Shown here: positions 7,230 to 13,873 of the stretch, in pieces
Layout of the letters: the number at the start of each line of letters is the position of its first letter
Numbering within the stretch: position 1 is the first letter of the stretch
Assembly: GCA_023415575.1 (NCBI GenBank)
Contig: JAEZKF010000031.1
Location: forward strand, 1-19,146
Length of the DNA stretch: 19,146 nt
Direction of reading: 5' to 3'
DNA from: Bacillota bacterium
Lineage (GTDB): Bacteria; Bacillota; Clostridia; Oscillospirales; Ruminococcaceae
The notes under the pieces: generated by a model
The model's input: the letters and a program-made list of their open reading frames with translations, nothing else
Told to the model about the DNA's origin: nothing
The model's database searches: none
Program-made: the position numbers and the translations under genes

Positions 7230-9374
7230 TTAGGCGTGTACCTTTTGGTCATTTGCGGGTGCCGCGGATTGTTCAGGCTTGTAGGAACGCACCAGCAGCC
7301 AGATGATGACACCAATGAGCGCAATGGCCAGTGCGGTTTGGAAGTTAAACTGTACTCCTAGGAAAAGTACGCTGCCAAGCTGGTTGATGATAAAGGCAAC
7401 GACGTAGGCAATCAGGGTCTGGTAGGCAAGGGCAATTCCCGTCCACTTCCAGCCGCCAATCTCGCGTTTCATCGTAGCAACGGCTGCAAAGCATGGGGGG
7501 TTAAAGAGGTTGAATGCAAGGAAGGCATAACCGCTTACCGAGGTGAACATAGATGCGATGCTGGCAAGCAGGGTGGGATCATCCTCGGCTGCCTCGGCAA
7601 TGCCGAACAGTACGCCAAACGAGGCAACTGCATTTTCCTTTGCAGCCAATGCGCTGATGGTAGCCACTGCACCCTGCCATGTGCCAAAGCCGAGCGGGGC
7701 AAGCAGCGGGGCAATAATACCGCCAAGGGTTGCAAGGATGCTATCGGCGGAGTCCTCCACCATCTGAAGGTTCCAGCCAAAGTTTGAGAGGAACCAGATA
7801 AGACCGCAGGCCACAAAGATAACGGTAAAGGCTTTGATTACAAATGCCTTGCCGCGCTCCCATACATGAATGAGCACGCCCTTGAGGCTCGGGATATGGT
7901 ACTGAGGCAGCTCCATGACAAAGGGGGCGGGTTCACCTGCAAATAACCTTGACTTCTTAAGGATGATACCGGAAAGGATAATCATCGCTACACCAAGGAA
8001 GTATGCGCTGGGGGCAACCCACCATTTGCCCGGGAAGAAGGCGCCCGCAATCATCGCAATGATGGGCAGCTTAGCGCCGCAGGGGACAAAGGTGGTGAGC
8101 ATGATGGTCATGCGGCGGTCTTTTTCGTTTTCGATGGTGCGCGATGCCATAATGCCGGGAACGCCGCAGCCGGAGCTGATGAGCATGGGGATAAAGGACT
8201 TACCCGAAAGACCGAATCGGCGGAAGATGCGGTCCATAATAAACGCAACGCGCGCCATGTATCCGCAATCCTCTAAAATCGAGAGGAAGAAGAACAGGAT
8301 GAACATCTGCGGCACAAAGCCGAGTACAGCACCGACGCCGCCGATGATGCCGTCGACAATTAGGCCAATAAGCCATGGGGCAGCGTCTACCCCTTCAAGC
8401 CATGCCCTCACGTTGCCGCCGATGATCTCCCCAAACAGGGTATCGTTTGCCCAGTCGGTTACGATGGTGCCGAGGCTTGTGACCGAAACATAATAGACCA
8501 CAAACATCACAAGGGCGAAGATAGGCAGTGCAAGCCAGCGGTTTGTGACAATCCGGTCAATCTTATCGGATGTGCTGAGCGCACGCGGCTTTTTGCGGCA
8601 GCAGGCCTTTACGACATCGGATATATATAAGTAACGCTCGTTTGTGATGATGCTCTCGGCATCGTCATCCAGCTCATTTTCACTCGCGGTGATAATCTCT
8701 TCAATCTTTTCTTGCAGATCGCTAGGCAGGTTAGCCTGCTCGAGCACCTTTTCGTCACGCTCGTACAGCTTAACGGCATACCAGCGCGGGTTGTGGCTTA
8801 ACTGCTCGGGCAAAAGCGCCATAATCGAAGCGAGCGCTTCCTCGACCTGCTTTTGGAACACGCTGACGGGAGTCGCCGCCTTTTTGCTGTTTGCTGCGGC
8901 AATCGCCTTTTCGGTGACCTCCTTTAGCCCGGTGCCTTTTAAGGCGGAGGTTTCAACCACATCGCAACCCAATGTTGCGGCGAGCTTTTTCACATCGATG
9001 GTATCGCCTGTTTTCTCTACGATGTCCATCATGTTCAGGGCGATAACAACCGGCACACCCACTTCAAGCAACTGGGTGGTTAAGTACAGATTGCGCTCGA
9101 TGTTGGAGGCATCCACGAGATTGATGACTGCATCCGGCTTTTCATTTAGCAAAAAGTCGCGCGCAACAACCTCCTCAAGGGTGTATGGCGATAGCGAGTA
9201 GATGCCCGGCAGGTCGACGATTGTGACATCCTTTTGCCCCTTGAGCTTACCTTCCTTCTTCTCCACCGTAACGCCGGGCCAGTTGCCAACATACTGGCTG
9301 CTGCCCGTAAGTTGGTTGAACATTGTGGTTTTACCACAGTTGGGGTTGCCCGCAAGGGCTATCTTTAAAGCCAT
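7230..9374 (-). CDS. feoB: Ferrous iron transporter FeoB
   Basis: A 714-residue Fe(II) transporter of the cytoplasmic membrane. The N-terminal G-protein domain has GNPNCGKTT (9-17, G1), GVT with T36 (G2), DLPG (54-57, G3) and NMMD (114-117, G4). A helical GDI-like segment follows to about residue 270. The rest holds two 'gate' (nucleoside-recognition-like) membrane regions, with the conserved GCGVPGIMASR and VPCGAKLPI stretches, and a C-terminal transmembrane domain. Length is normal for Firmicutes FeoB, and there is no FeoC-like fusion. AAAGGATG precedes the ATG. It is the third gene of the operon feoA-feoA-feoB-Cys-rich peptide. A TTAG-N6-CTAA palindrome lies in the 137-nt gap upstream of it. 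Confidence 0.97.
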   Translation of the reverse strand: MALKIALAGNPNCGKTTMFNQLTGSSQYVGNWPGVTVEKKEGKLKGQKDVTIVDLPGIYSLSPYTLEEVVARDFLLNEKPDAVINLVDASNIERNLYLTTQLLEVGVPVVIALNMMDIVEKTGDTIDVKKLAATLGCDVVETSALKGTGLKEVTEKAIAAANSKKAATPVSVFQKQVEEALASIMALLPEQLSHNPRWYAVKLYERDEKVLEQANLPSDLQEKIEEIITASENELDDDAESIITNERYLYISDVVKACCRKKPRALSTSDKIDRIVTNRWLALPIFALVMFVVYYVSVTSLGTIVTDWANDTLFGEIIGGNVRAWLEGVDAAPWLIGLIVDGIIGGVGAVLGFVPQMFILFFFLSILEDCGYMARVAFIMDRIFRRFGLSGKSFIPMLISSGCGVPGIMASRTIENEKDRRMTIMLTTFVPCGAKLPIIAMIAGAFFPGKWWVAPSAYFLGVAMIILSGIILKKSRLFAGEPAPFVMELPQYHIPSLKGVLIHVWERGKAFVIKAFTVIFVACGLIWFLSNFGWNLQMVEDSADSILATLGGIIAPLLAPLGFGTWQGAVATISALAAKENAVASFGVLFGIAEAAEDDPTLLASIASMFTSVSGYAFLAFNLFNPPCFAAVATMKREIGGWKWTGIALAYQTLIAYVVAFIINQLGSVLFLGVQFNFQTALAIALIGVIIWLLVRSYKPEQSAAPANDQKVHA

Positions 9375-9409
9375 TTACAGTTCATCCTTTCCGTTGCTCC
9401 TTACGCGAA

Positions 9410-9423
9410 TTAGCCTATGCTAA
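9410..9423. promoter_or_regulatory. TTAG-N6-CTAA palindrome before feoB, possible iron-regulator site
   Basis: TTAGCCTATGCTAA, with perfect TTAGC/GCTAA arms, lies in the gap between the second feoA and feoB. It has the same TTAG-N6-CTAA architecture as the palindrome at the feo promoter. It resembles half of the DtxR/IdeR consensus TTAGGTTAGSCTAACCTAA. No convincing promoter was seen beside it. Confidence 0.4.
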
Positions 9424-9511
9424 CCATGCGTCTTAAATAAAAGGAGTTCCCATGCCATGCTTTCACAGCCTTACTCCCAAAACGATTACTTGAACGCTCG
9501 GCTTGCAGGGA

Positions 9512-9748
9512 TTATTCGTTTGCAGGCACTGGTTCAACTAAAATCTTATCCGCCTCGGCCTTGCGGATGGACAGCTCATAGCCTCTTACGTTTACCTCAA
9601 TCGGGTCGCCCAGCGGTGCCACCTTGCGCACAAACACCTCAGTTCCCTTAGTAATACCCATGTCCATAATGCGGCGTTTTACTGCGCCCTCACCCTCAAG
9701 CTTGATAACCTTGACGGTCTCACCGACCTTAATCTCCTTGAGCGTCAT
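9512..9748 (-). CDS. feoA: FeoA family protein, second copy
   Basis: A 78-residue SH3-like FeoA protein: a short basic KRRIMDMGITKGTEVFVRKVAPLGDPIEV core followed by VRGYELSIRKAEADKILV, the typical FeoA pattern. FeoA is a small cytosolic partner needed for FeoB activity. The ATG has GGTAGGAGAG just upstream. It lies 89 nt behind the first feoA and 137 nt before feoB. Two feoA genes in tandem are common in Clostridia. The two copies differ clearly in sequence and are not a recent duplication. Confidence 0.93.
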   Translation of the reverse strand: MTLKEIKVGETVKVIKLEGEGAVKRRIMDMGITKGTEVFVRKVAPLGDPIEVNVRGYELSIRKAEADKILVEPVPANE

Positions 9749-9837
9749 CTTCTCTCCTACCCCCTTTTGCGGTACTCATCCCATGCGTATGCAAAGCATG
9801 GGTCAAAAAAGGTATAACAACCCTAGAAAGCGGGCAG

Positions 9838-10047
9838 TTATACCATAATTCTAACGGCCATTCCTTTGTTGATTGCAACCCTTGAGCCCTTGACGTTTAC
9901 AATCATGTTTCCACCAAGCTCGGATACAACGGTGATGCGCTCACCTTCTACAAATCCAAGACTTGCAAGGAAACGCTTGGTGTCGTCACGTCCGGTGATG
10001 CGCTTAATCTCTTTCTCACTTCCAATAGGAGCCATCGTAAGCGGCAT
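9838..10047 (-). CDS. feoA: FeoA family protein, first gene of the feo operon
   Basis: A 69-residue FeoA-type protein: MPLTMAPIGSEKEIKRI, then FLASLGFVEGERITVVSELGGNMIVNVKGSRVAINKGMAVRIMV, matching the SH3-like FeoA fold. The ATG at 10047 is preferred to the in-frame ATG at 10080 because AAGGGGGAAG precedes it by about 7 nt, and because the extra 11 residues (MGPDADKGEVN) look unlike the family. It is the first gene behind the operon promoter. It shares only the fold pattern with the second FeoA downstream, so the two may have different roles. Confidence 0.9.
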   Translation of the reverse strand: MPLTMAPIGSEKEIKRITGRDDTKRFLASLGFVEGERITVVSELGGNMIVNVKGSRVAINKGMAVRIMV

Positions 10048-10084
10048 ATTTACTTCCCCCTTATCAGCGTCCGGTCCCATACCC

Positions 10085-10102
10085 AGTTAGCTAATCCTAA
10101 CT
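10085..10102. promoter_or_regulatory. Operator candidate for an iron-responsive (DtxR-like) regulator of feo
   Basis: AGTTAGCTAATCCTAACT: 6-bp perfect arms AGTTAG/CTAACT around 6 bp. It lies at about +4 to +21 of the predicted feo transcript, where a bound repressor would block transcription. Reading TTAGGATTAGCTAAC on the minus strand, it approaches the DtxR/IdeR consensus. Confidence 0.55.
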
Positions 10103-10112
10103 CTCTAGTCTT

Positions 10113-10141
10113 AGTTTACTACCGCTAACTCGTTTTGTCAA
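10113..10141 (-). promoter_or_regulatory. Sigma-A promoter of the feo operon
   Basis: On the minus strand: perfect TTGACA (10136-10141), 17-bp spacer, TAAACT (10113-10118). Transcription would start near 10106, about 60 nt before the first feoA start codon. Confidence 0.75.
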
Positions 10142-10246
10142 CTATTATATTGATGTTTATTTAACAATTTTTGCGGTTAAAATCGGTAAATCCGCGAACA
10201 CAAGATATACTCCCTAGGTATTACACTGGTTGGGCGGATAATAAGC

Positions 10247-10275
10247 TTTACAAAGGTTATTTAATTTGCTAGAAT
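10247..10275 (+). promoter_or_regulatory. Sigma-A promoter of the MATE exporter gene
   Basis: TTTACA (10247-10252), 17-bp spacer, TAGAAT (10270-10275). The start would be near 10282, leaving a leader of about 170 nt before the coding region. Confidence 0.55.
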
Positions 10276-10281
10276 GGTTGC

Positions 10282-10451
10282 GGATTTTGTTAAATCACGT
10301 TCGTCGATTGCATAAAAACACATAGTATGATGCAGCAATCATACGCAAAATAAAGAAATGTTTCGCCACCGGGTGAACAAACAGGTGTCAGTGGTACTCC
10401 GTTAGGTCTTAGAAGGAGTGCTTTGACGCCTTTTATTGTGTTAGGGAGGAA
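10282..10451 (+). promoter_or_regulatory. Structured leader of the MATE gene with terminator-like stem
   Basis: Hairpin 1 is GTATGAT (10325-10331) with ATCATAC (10338-10344). A long stem runs from 10384 to 10430: GGTGTCAG pairs with TTGACGCC, and the inner GTACTCC pairs with GGAGTGC around a 14-nt loop (10401-10414). TTTTATT follows at once. That looks like an intrinsic terminator placed before the gene. A 15-codon ORF starting ATG at 10358 and stopping TAG at 10403 runs into the 5' arm, and CACC near 10368 could compete for GGTG. I could not match it to a riboswitch class I know; T-box, ykkC, SAM, FMN, purine and cyclic-di-GMP motifs are absent. Confidence 0.5.
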
Positions 10452-10454
10452 ATG

Positions 10455-11774
10455 ATGAGAAAAATCAAAGCAGACTTTATGAAATATGTAAGCCTTAATG
10501 TAGTGGGCATGATAGGACTTTCCTGCTACATTCTCGCCGACACGTTTTTTGTTGCACAAGCACTTGGAACCGCCGGGCTTGCTTCATTAAACTTGTCTAT
10601 CTCCATATTCAGCGTCATACAGGGCTTTGGGCTCATGATAGGCATTGGCGGGGCAACCGATTTTTCAATATCCAAGCAGCAATCGCCTGACTATAACCGC
10701 AGCGTGTCGTTTGCTCATTCCCTTCTCATCGGAGCACTGGTATCACTGCTCTTTATAGCAATTGCTATGTTTTTAACCACACCTTTGGCAGTAATACTCG
10801 GCGCAGATGAGGTCACGCTGCCGCTTACCAAAACATATTTAAAGACCATTTTGTACTTCTCGCCCTTCTTTATTCTCAATCACATTGTAATAGCTTTTGT
10901 ACGCAATGATAAAAACCCAAGGCTTTCGATGATTGCCATGCTGGCAAGCAGCTTCTCTAACATCTTCTTAGATTATATCTTTATGTTCCCATTTTCAATG
11001 GGCATCTTCGGTGCAGCTTTTGCGACAGGGCTCTCACCCATCATCAGCTTATGTATACTATCTGCGCATTTTAAAGGCAATAAGCAGGGCTTTCGAATCG
11101 GCAGATGCAAAATTGAGTTTTCAAAAGCACTGCGGATTCTGTCACTTGGATTCTCTTCATTCATCGGAGAACTTGCATCGGCAATCTCGCTGATTACCTT
11201 TAACATCATCATCATGAAAATAGCGGGCAACACCGGCGTTGCAGCATACGGGATTGTTGCAAATATTGCGCTGATTGCCACAGCTATCTTAGTGGGAATC
11301 GCTCAGGGCATACAACCGCTGGCCAGTAAATACTATGGCAAGGGGGAACATAAAACTGTTGGGTTGGTATTGCGTTATGCGATTATAACCGCTTTAGCGG
11401 CATCGGCGCTGATGTACGTTCTGCTGTATGCTTTCTCGGCCCCTATCGTTTCTATTTTTAACAGCGAGGGCAATCAGCAGCTTGCTGTTTTGGCTACAAA
11501 CGGGATCAAAATATACTTTGTGGGTTACCTCTTTGCCGCCGTAAATATAGTTTCCGCTGCATTTTTAAGTGCAATATCCAGCGCAAAACAGGCGATGTTG
11601 ATTGCAGTACTTAGGAGCTGTCTTCTTCTGGTGCCGGCTGTCTATATTCTCAGCATACTGTTTCAGATAAACGGCATTTGGATATCATTTGTTGTAACCG
11701 AGCTTTTGGTATGTATTATTGCTGTGTTCTCGGTTTATCGCTTAAAAGCTGGGGCTTTAGAAATTTCAACATAA
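10455..11774 (+). CDS. MATE family multidrug/metabolite exporter
   Basis: A 439-residue membrane protein with about twelve hydrophobic segments in two similar halves, as in MATE (MepA/NorM-like) exporters, which expel cationic compounds using a Na+ or H+ gradient. Recognisable features are LSCYILADTFFVAQALG in the first half with the functionally important acidic residue in helix 1, GGATDFSISK, the second-half start SLGFSSFIGELASAISLITFN, and GIAQGIQPLASKYYGKGE. GGGAGG at 10444-10449 lies 5 nt before the ATG at 10455 and only 2 nt before an adjacent ATG at 10452. The substrate cannot be told from the sequence. The long, structured leader suggests expression in response to a compound or to translation stress. 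Confidence 0.92.
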   Translation: MRKIKADFMKYVSLNVVGMIGLSCYILADTFFVAQALGTAGLASLNLSISIFSVIQGFGLMIGIGGATDFSISKQQSPDYNRSVSFAHSLLIGALVSLLFIAIAMFLTTPLAVILGADEVTLPLTKTYLKTILYFSPFFILNHIVIAFVRNDKNPRLSMIAMLASSFSNIFLDYIFMFPFSMGIFGAAFATGLSPIISLCILSAHFKGNKQGFRIGRCKIEFSKALRILSLGFSSFIGELASAISLITFNIIIMKIAGNTGVAAYGIVANIALIATAILVGIAQGIQPLASKYYGKGEHKTVGLVLRYAIITALAASALMYVLLYAFSAPIVSIFNSEGNQQLAVLATNGIKIYFVGYLFAAVNIVSAAFLSAISSAKQAMLIAVLRSCLLLVPAVYILSILFQINGIWISFVVTELLVCIIAVFSVYRLKAGALEIST

Positions 11775-11784
11775 TCACACAAAG

Positions 11785-11811
11785 GCCACGGGAATGTTTC
11801 CCGTGGCTTTT
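11785..11811 (+). terminator. Intrinsic terminator of the MATE gene, possibly bidirectional
   Basis: GCCACGGGAA (11785-11794) pairs perfectly with TTCCCGTGGC (11798-11807) around TGT, followed by TTTT. On the minus strand CTTT follows, so it may also end the converging microprotein transcript. Confidence 0.88.
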
Positions 11812-11839
11812 GCGCTGTAATTATGTTTTACTTAGGTGC

Positions 11840-12007
11840 TTACCGCCACGGTGGTCTTGGGGGTCCCGGAGGTGGTCCAGGCGGAGGGCCGGGAGGTGGC
11901 CCGGGAGGCCAAGGTGGTCTGGGCGGCCTTGGGGGACGCGGCGGCCGCGGTACTCTGCAGAAGGGAAACCACGGGAAAACGCGACAGAAAAAGTTTCTTC
12001 TTGGCAT
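11840..12007 (-). CDS. Candidate proline-rich microprotein, 55 residues, function unknown
   Basis: On the minus strand AAAGGAGGG lies about 7 nt before an ATG at 12007, a textbook ribosome binding site. The product begins MPRRNFFCRVFPWFPFCRV and then becomes a tract of PPR, PPW and GPPP units to its end (GPPRPPWR). It contains Arg, Trp and Pro but almost no acidic residues, so it is strongly basic; there is no signal peptide. The tract is encoded by imperfect 12-bp repeats that are much richer in GC than the flanks. The plus strand of the same repeat is open as a glycine-rich frame but lacks a ribosome binding site. It could be a spore-coat or nucleic-acid-binding peptide, or a repeat with no product. 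I do not recognise it. Confidence 0.45.
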   Translation of the reverse strand: MPRRNFFCRVFPWFPFCRVPRPPRPPRPPRPPWPPGPPPGPPPGPPPGPPRPPWR

Positions 12008-12178
12008 CTTGATGCCCTCCTTTGGTACATCATATGCACAAAAAACATCAAACTGTGTCAAAACACCGTGTAAAAAGGAGTTGAGGGTTAAATGAACCCG
12101 CAGTTTCAGATTTCGATGCCAAAAAGAGAAGTCATGTCAAAGCAAGGTGCTTACACCAGACATTCAATTGGATAGACG

Positions 12179-12210
12179 AAAAGACGGGTCGGTGCCACGG
12201 CACCGACCCG
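12179..12210 (-). terminator. Terminator of the phospholipase-C-like gene
   Basis: A 12-bp arm CGGGTCGGTGCC (12185-12196) pairs with GGCACCGACCCG (12199-12210). On the minus strand it is followed by TCTTTT. It lies about 46 nt beyond the stop codon at 12257. Confidence 0.8.
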
Positions 12211-12256
12211 GTAAAGTTTTGCTGTAATATGATGTGTTTCTAACTGCATCTGAATG

Positions 12257-12844
12257 CTAAACGTATGCAGGCAGCGGCACCGCCTCGAAGGGATAATATC
12301 CCCTGATGTGGGCAAGGTGGCGGGCAGAACTAAGCAGATAGGCGCATATGTCGCTCGTGTAGGAGATATCCAGTGTAGGATTCGGGGTAAGCCGGGCATA
12401 TTCGCTGTGGGCCTGCCAGATGCCTTGGATAATACCCTCCACATCGCTTGCGGGCTCCAGGATTTGGTGCAGGCCGTAATCAGACTGCTTGAGCAGCCGG
12501 TCAAGGCGCATCTCGTACATAAAATGCCCCTTGCTTGAAAGGGTTGTCCAGTCGTTGTGGGCATAGCAGAAGAAGTCCGCGAGGAAGTGACAGATGACGC
12601 CCAGACGATAGTTGGTATAGATTCCGCCGCGCTCGCCGCTCTGCACATCGGCGATGCACTGCTCAATCTTGCGGTTAATCATCTTGGCGCGTGCAGCGGG
12701 CGAATGAGGCAAAACCAAAAAGCCGCCCATGATATCGGGACGGATGTTGCCGAATAAAAAAGCGAGGGATTTGACACCCCCCTGCCCTCCCCCATAGGGT
12801 TTGAGCAAACGGCGTGCCATGCGGTAATGTGAGATGATGTTCAT
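12257..12844 (-). CDS. Zinc-dependent phospholipase C-like protein
   Basis: A 195-residue, mainly helical protein resembling the zinc-dependent phospholipase C family (Zn_dep_PLPC). The presumed metal ligands are in the right order: H6 near the N-terminus (IISHYRMA), D37 in FGNIRPDIMG, H86 and D90 in LGVICHFLADFFCYAHN with H96, and H107 and E111 in GHFMYEMRLD. There is no signal peptide, unlike the secreted toxins, so the protein is probably cytoplasmic, as are many short clostridial members whose substrate is unknown. GGGAATAGGA precedes the ATG. It stands alone between its own promoter and terminator. The lipase activity is inferred from the family only. Confidence 0.7.
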   Translation of the reverse strand: MNIISHYRMARRLLKPYGGGQGGVKSLAFLFGNIRPDIMGGFLVLPHSPAARAKMINRKIEQCIADVQSGERGGIYTNYRLGVICHFLADFFCYAHNDWTTLSSKGHFMYEMRLDRLLKQSDYGLHQILEPASDVEGIIQGIWQAHSEYARLTPNPTLDISYTSDICAYLLSSARHLAHIRGYYPFEAVPLPAYV

Positions 12845-12986
12845 TCCTATTCCCTTTCCATATTGGCGTGTCTGAAAGGAACAGGTCAGGATAATCAGGG
12901 CTTCAAAGTTAAGGGCTATAGAATGTCATCCGCCATAACACAGACCAGTTTCAGTTTTCTAGACAGTTCCTAAGTACTCAAGAACC

Positions 12987-13014
12987 ATTATACTTCACAC
13001 AGGACGATTGTACA
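12987..13014 (-). promoter_or_regulatory. Promoter candidate of the phospholipase-C-like gene
   Basis: On the minus strand: TGTACA (13009-13014), 16-bp spacer, perfect TATAAT (12987-12992). The start would be near 12980, with a UTR of about 136 nt. The rest of the 12845-13108 gap shows only the terminator of tgl. Confidence 0.5.
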
Positions 13015-13072
13015 CATAAACTTTTTGTTAAATTTACTGCTTAAATTGTATGATAAACGGCATAATTTGAAA

Positions 13073-13101
13073 CTGCCGTAAACCCTTGTGGTATACGGCA
13101 G
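13073..13101 (-). terminator. Probable terminator of tgl
   Basis: CTGCCGTA (13073-13080) pairs with TACGGCAG (13094-13101). On the minus strand the stem is followed by TTTCAAATT, a weak T tract. It starts 8 nt past the tgl stop codon. Confidence 0.6.
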
Positions 13102-13108
13102 CGAAATT

Positions 13109-13873
13109 TTACTGGCCGCCTCCGTAGTACAGAGAAGCAAGCCGTTTGAAGTTCGGGCGTCCGGCGGAGTCCATCAGATATGCGGACCGGGTGGCGTCGG
13201 GCTTACGCCTGCGGTTAAGCGCCGCAATAATCTCATCTGCCTTACGCTTGCCCATACCGTGTCCGTAGTACAGACCGCCGCTTAAGTCAATGACGTTTTC
13301 GCCCTGCCACTCCGGGGTGACGGGGTCGACATCGGGGTTAGCGAAATACCGGCGGTCGCCGGGGAAGTAGTCCGGCTCCTTGTTCATCCAGCCGATCTCC
13401 CTGATGTTTCTGGGCAGGTTGTGCCAGTTCATTAAGTATATTCCGTTAAAGTGCTGGTTGAATTTCTCATCACCGAATAGATTCAGAAGTGCGCCGAGAT
13501 AAACAATCACCATGCCGGTTGCACATTCGGTTGCGTACTTGCGCCCGTTTTTAAAGATATCGCGAACGGCGTCTGACGCCTTTACATCCGCCCTTTGCTT
13601 AAAACCGCCCTCGGGTGTAAGCTCCCAAAAGTCCGTGTTGCACTCCGCCTTGCGGAATATGGCAAACCTAAGACCGCTGCGGTTGAGTGCGTTCGAGGCA
13701 TCGATAATTTCCCTGCGCAAAGAGAGCTCAAACCACAGCTCCTTTGCCGAAGCAAACCGATAGTCTGTACTGCTTGCGGCCATCTGCTCAATAATCTTGC
13801 GCTCGACACCGTCTGCCGGAAACTCATCCACAAGGCTTGCGGGTTCAGAGGGGCGTCCTGCTATCGTAATCAT
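13109..13873 (-). CDS. tgl: Protein-glutamine gamma-glutamyltransferase (spore coat transglutaminase)
   Basis: A 254-residue protein matching the Bacillus spore transglutaminase Tgl along its length. It forms epsilon-(gamma-glutamyl)lysine crosslinks between coat proteins such as GerQ late in sporulation. The catalytic cysteine is C117 in YATECATGMVIVYL. Two further family blocks are EWQGENVIDL with E192 and GLYYGHGMG with H205, corresponding to the active-site Glu and His of the Bacillus enzyme. The C-terminal RSAYLMDSAGRPNFKRL block is also typical. GGAGGGACACG precedes the ATG. The start overlaps the stop of the upstream gene (ATGA), so translation is coupled and the upstream product is likely to act in the same process. 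The gene indicates that the host makes endospores. Confidence 0.95.
   Translation of the reverse strand: MITIAGRPSEPASLVDEFPADGVERKIIEQMAASSTDYRFASAKELWFELSLRREIIDASNALNRSGLRFAIFRKAECNTDFWELTPEGGFKQRADVKASDAVRDIFKNGRKYATECATGMVIVYLGALLNLFGDEKFNQHFNGIYLMNWHNLPRNIREIGWMNKEPDYFPGDRRYFANPDVDPVTPEWQGENVIDLSGGLYYGHGMGKRKADEIIAALNRRRKPDATRSAYLMDSAGRPNFKRLASLYYGGGQ

Noticed and set aside
8644..9201. Plus-strand ORFs opposite feoB
   Set aside because: They lie antisense to a complete, conserved feoB gene and show no family features or ribosome binding sites.
9780..9802. Inverted repeat CCCATGC/GCATGGG between the two feoA genes
   Set aside because: A 7-bp stem with a 9-nt loop and no T run; too weak to call a terminator and lying within an operon, it was not annotated.
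10360..10435. T-box or GEMM (cyclic-di-GMP) riboswitch before the MATE gene
   Set aside because: AGTGGTACTCCG only superficially resembles the T-box motif or the end of a GEMM aptamer; the other obligatory conserved segments are missing.
11823..12095. Glycine-rich plus-strand ORF (GGPGGGPGGG tract) over the GC-rich repeat
   Set aside because: No ribosome binding site precedes its ATG, it starts inside the post-terminator region of the MATE gene, and the opposite strand has an ideal AAAGGAGGG-led start.
12092..12175. A 27-codon plus-strand ORF (MNPQFQISMPKREV...) behind AAAAAGGAG
   Set aside because: The GGAG is 11 nt from the ATG, there is no clear promoter, and the downstream hairpin is better explained as the terminator of the minus-strand phospholipase-like gene. 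It remains possible but is not supported enough to annotate.
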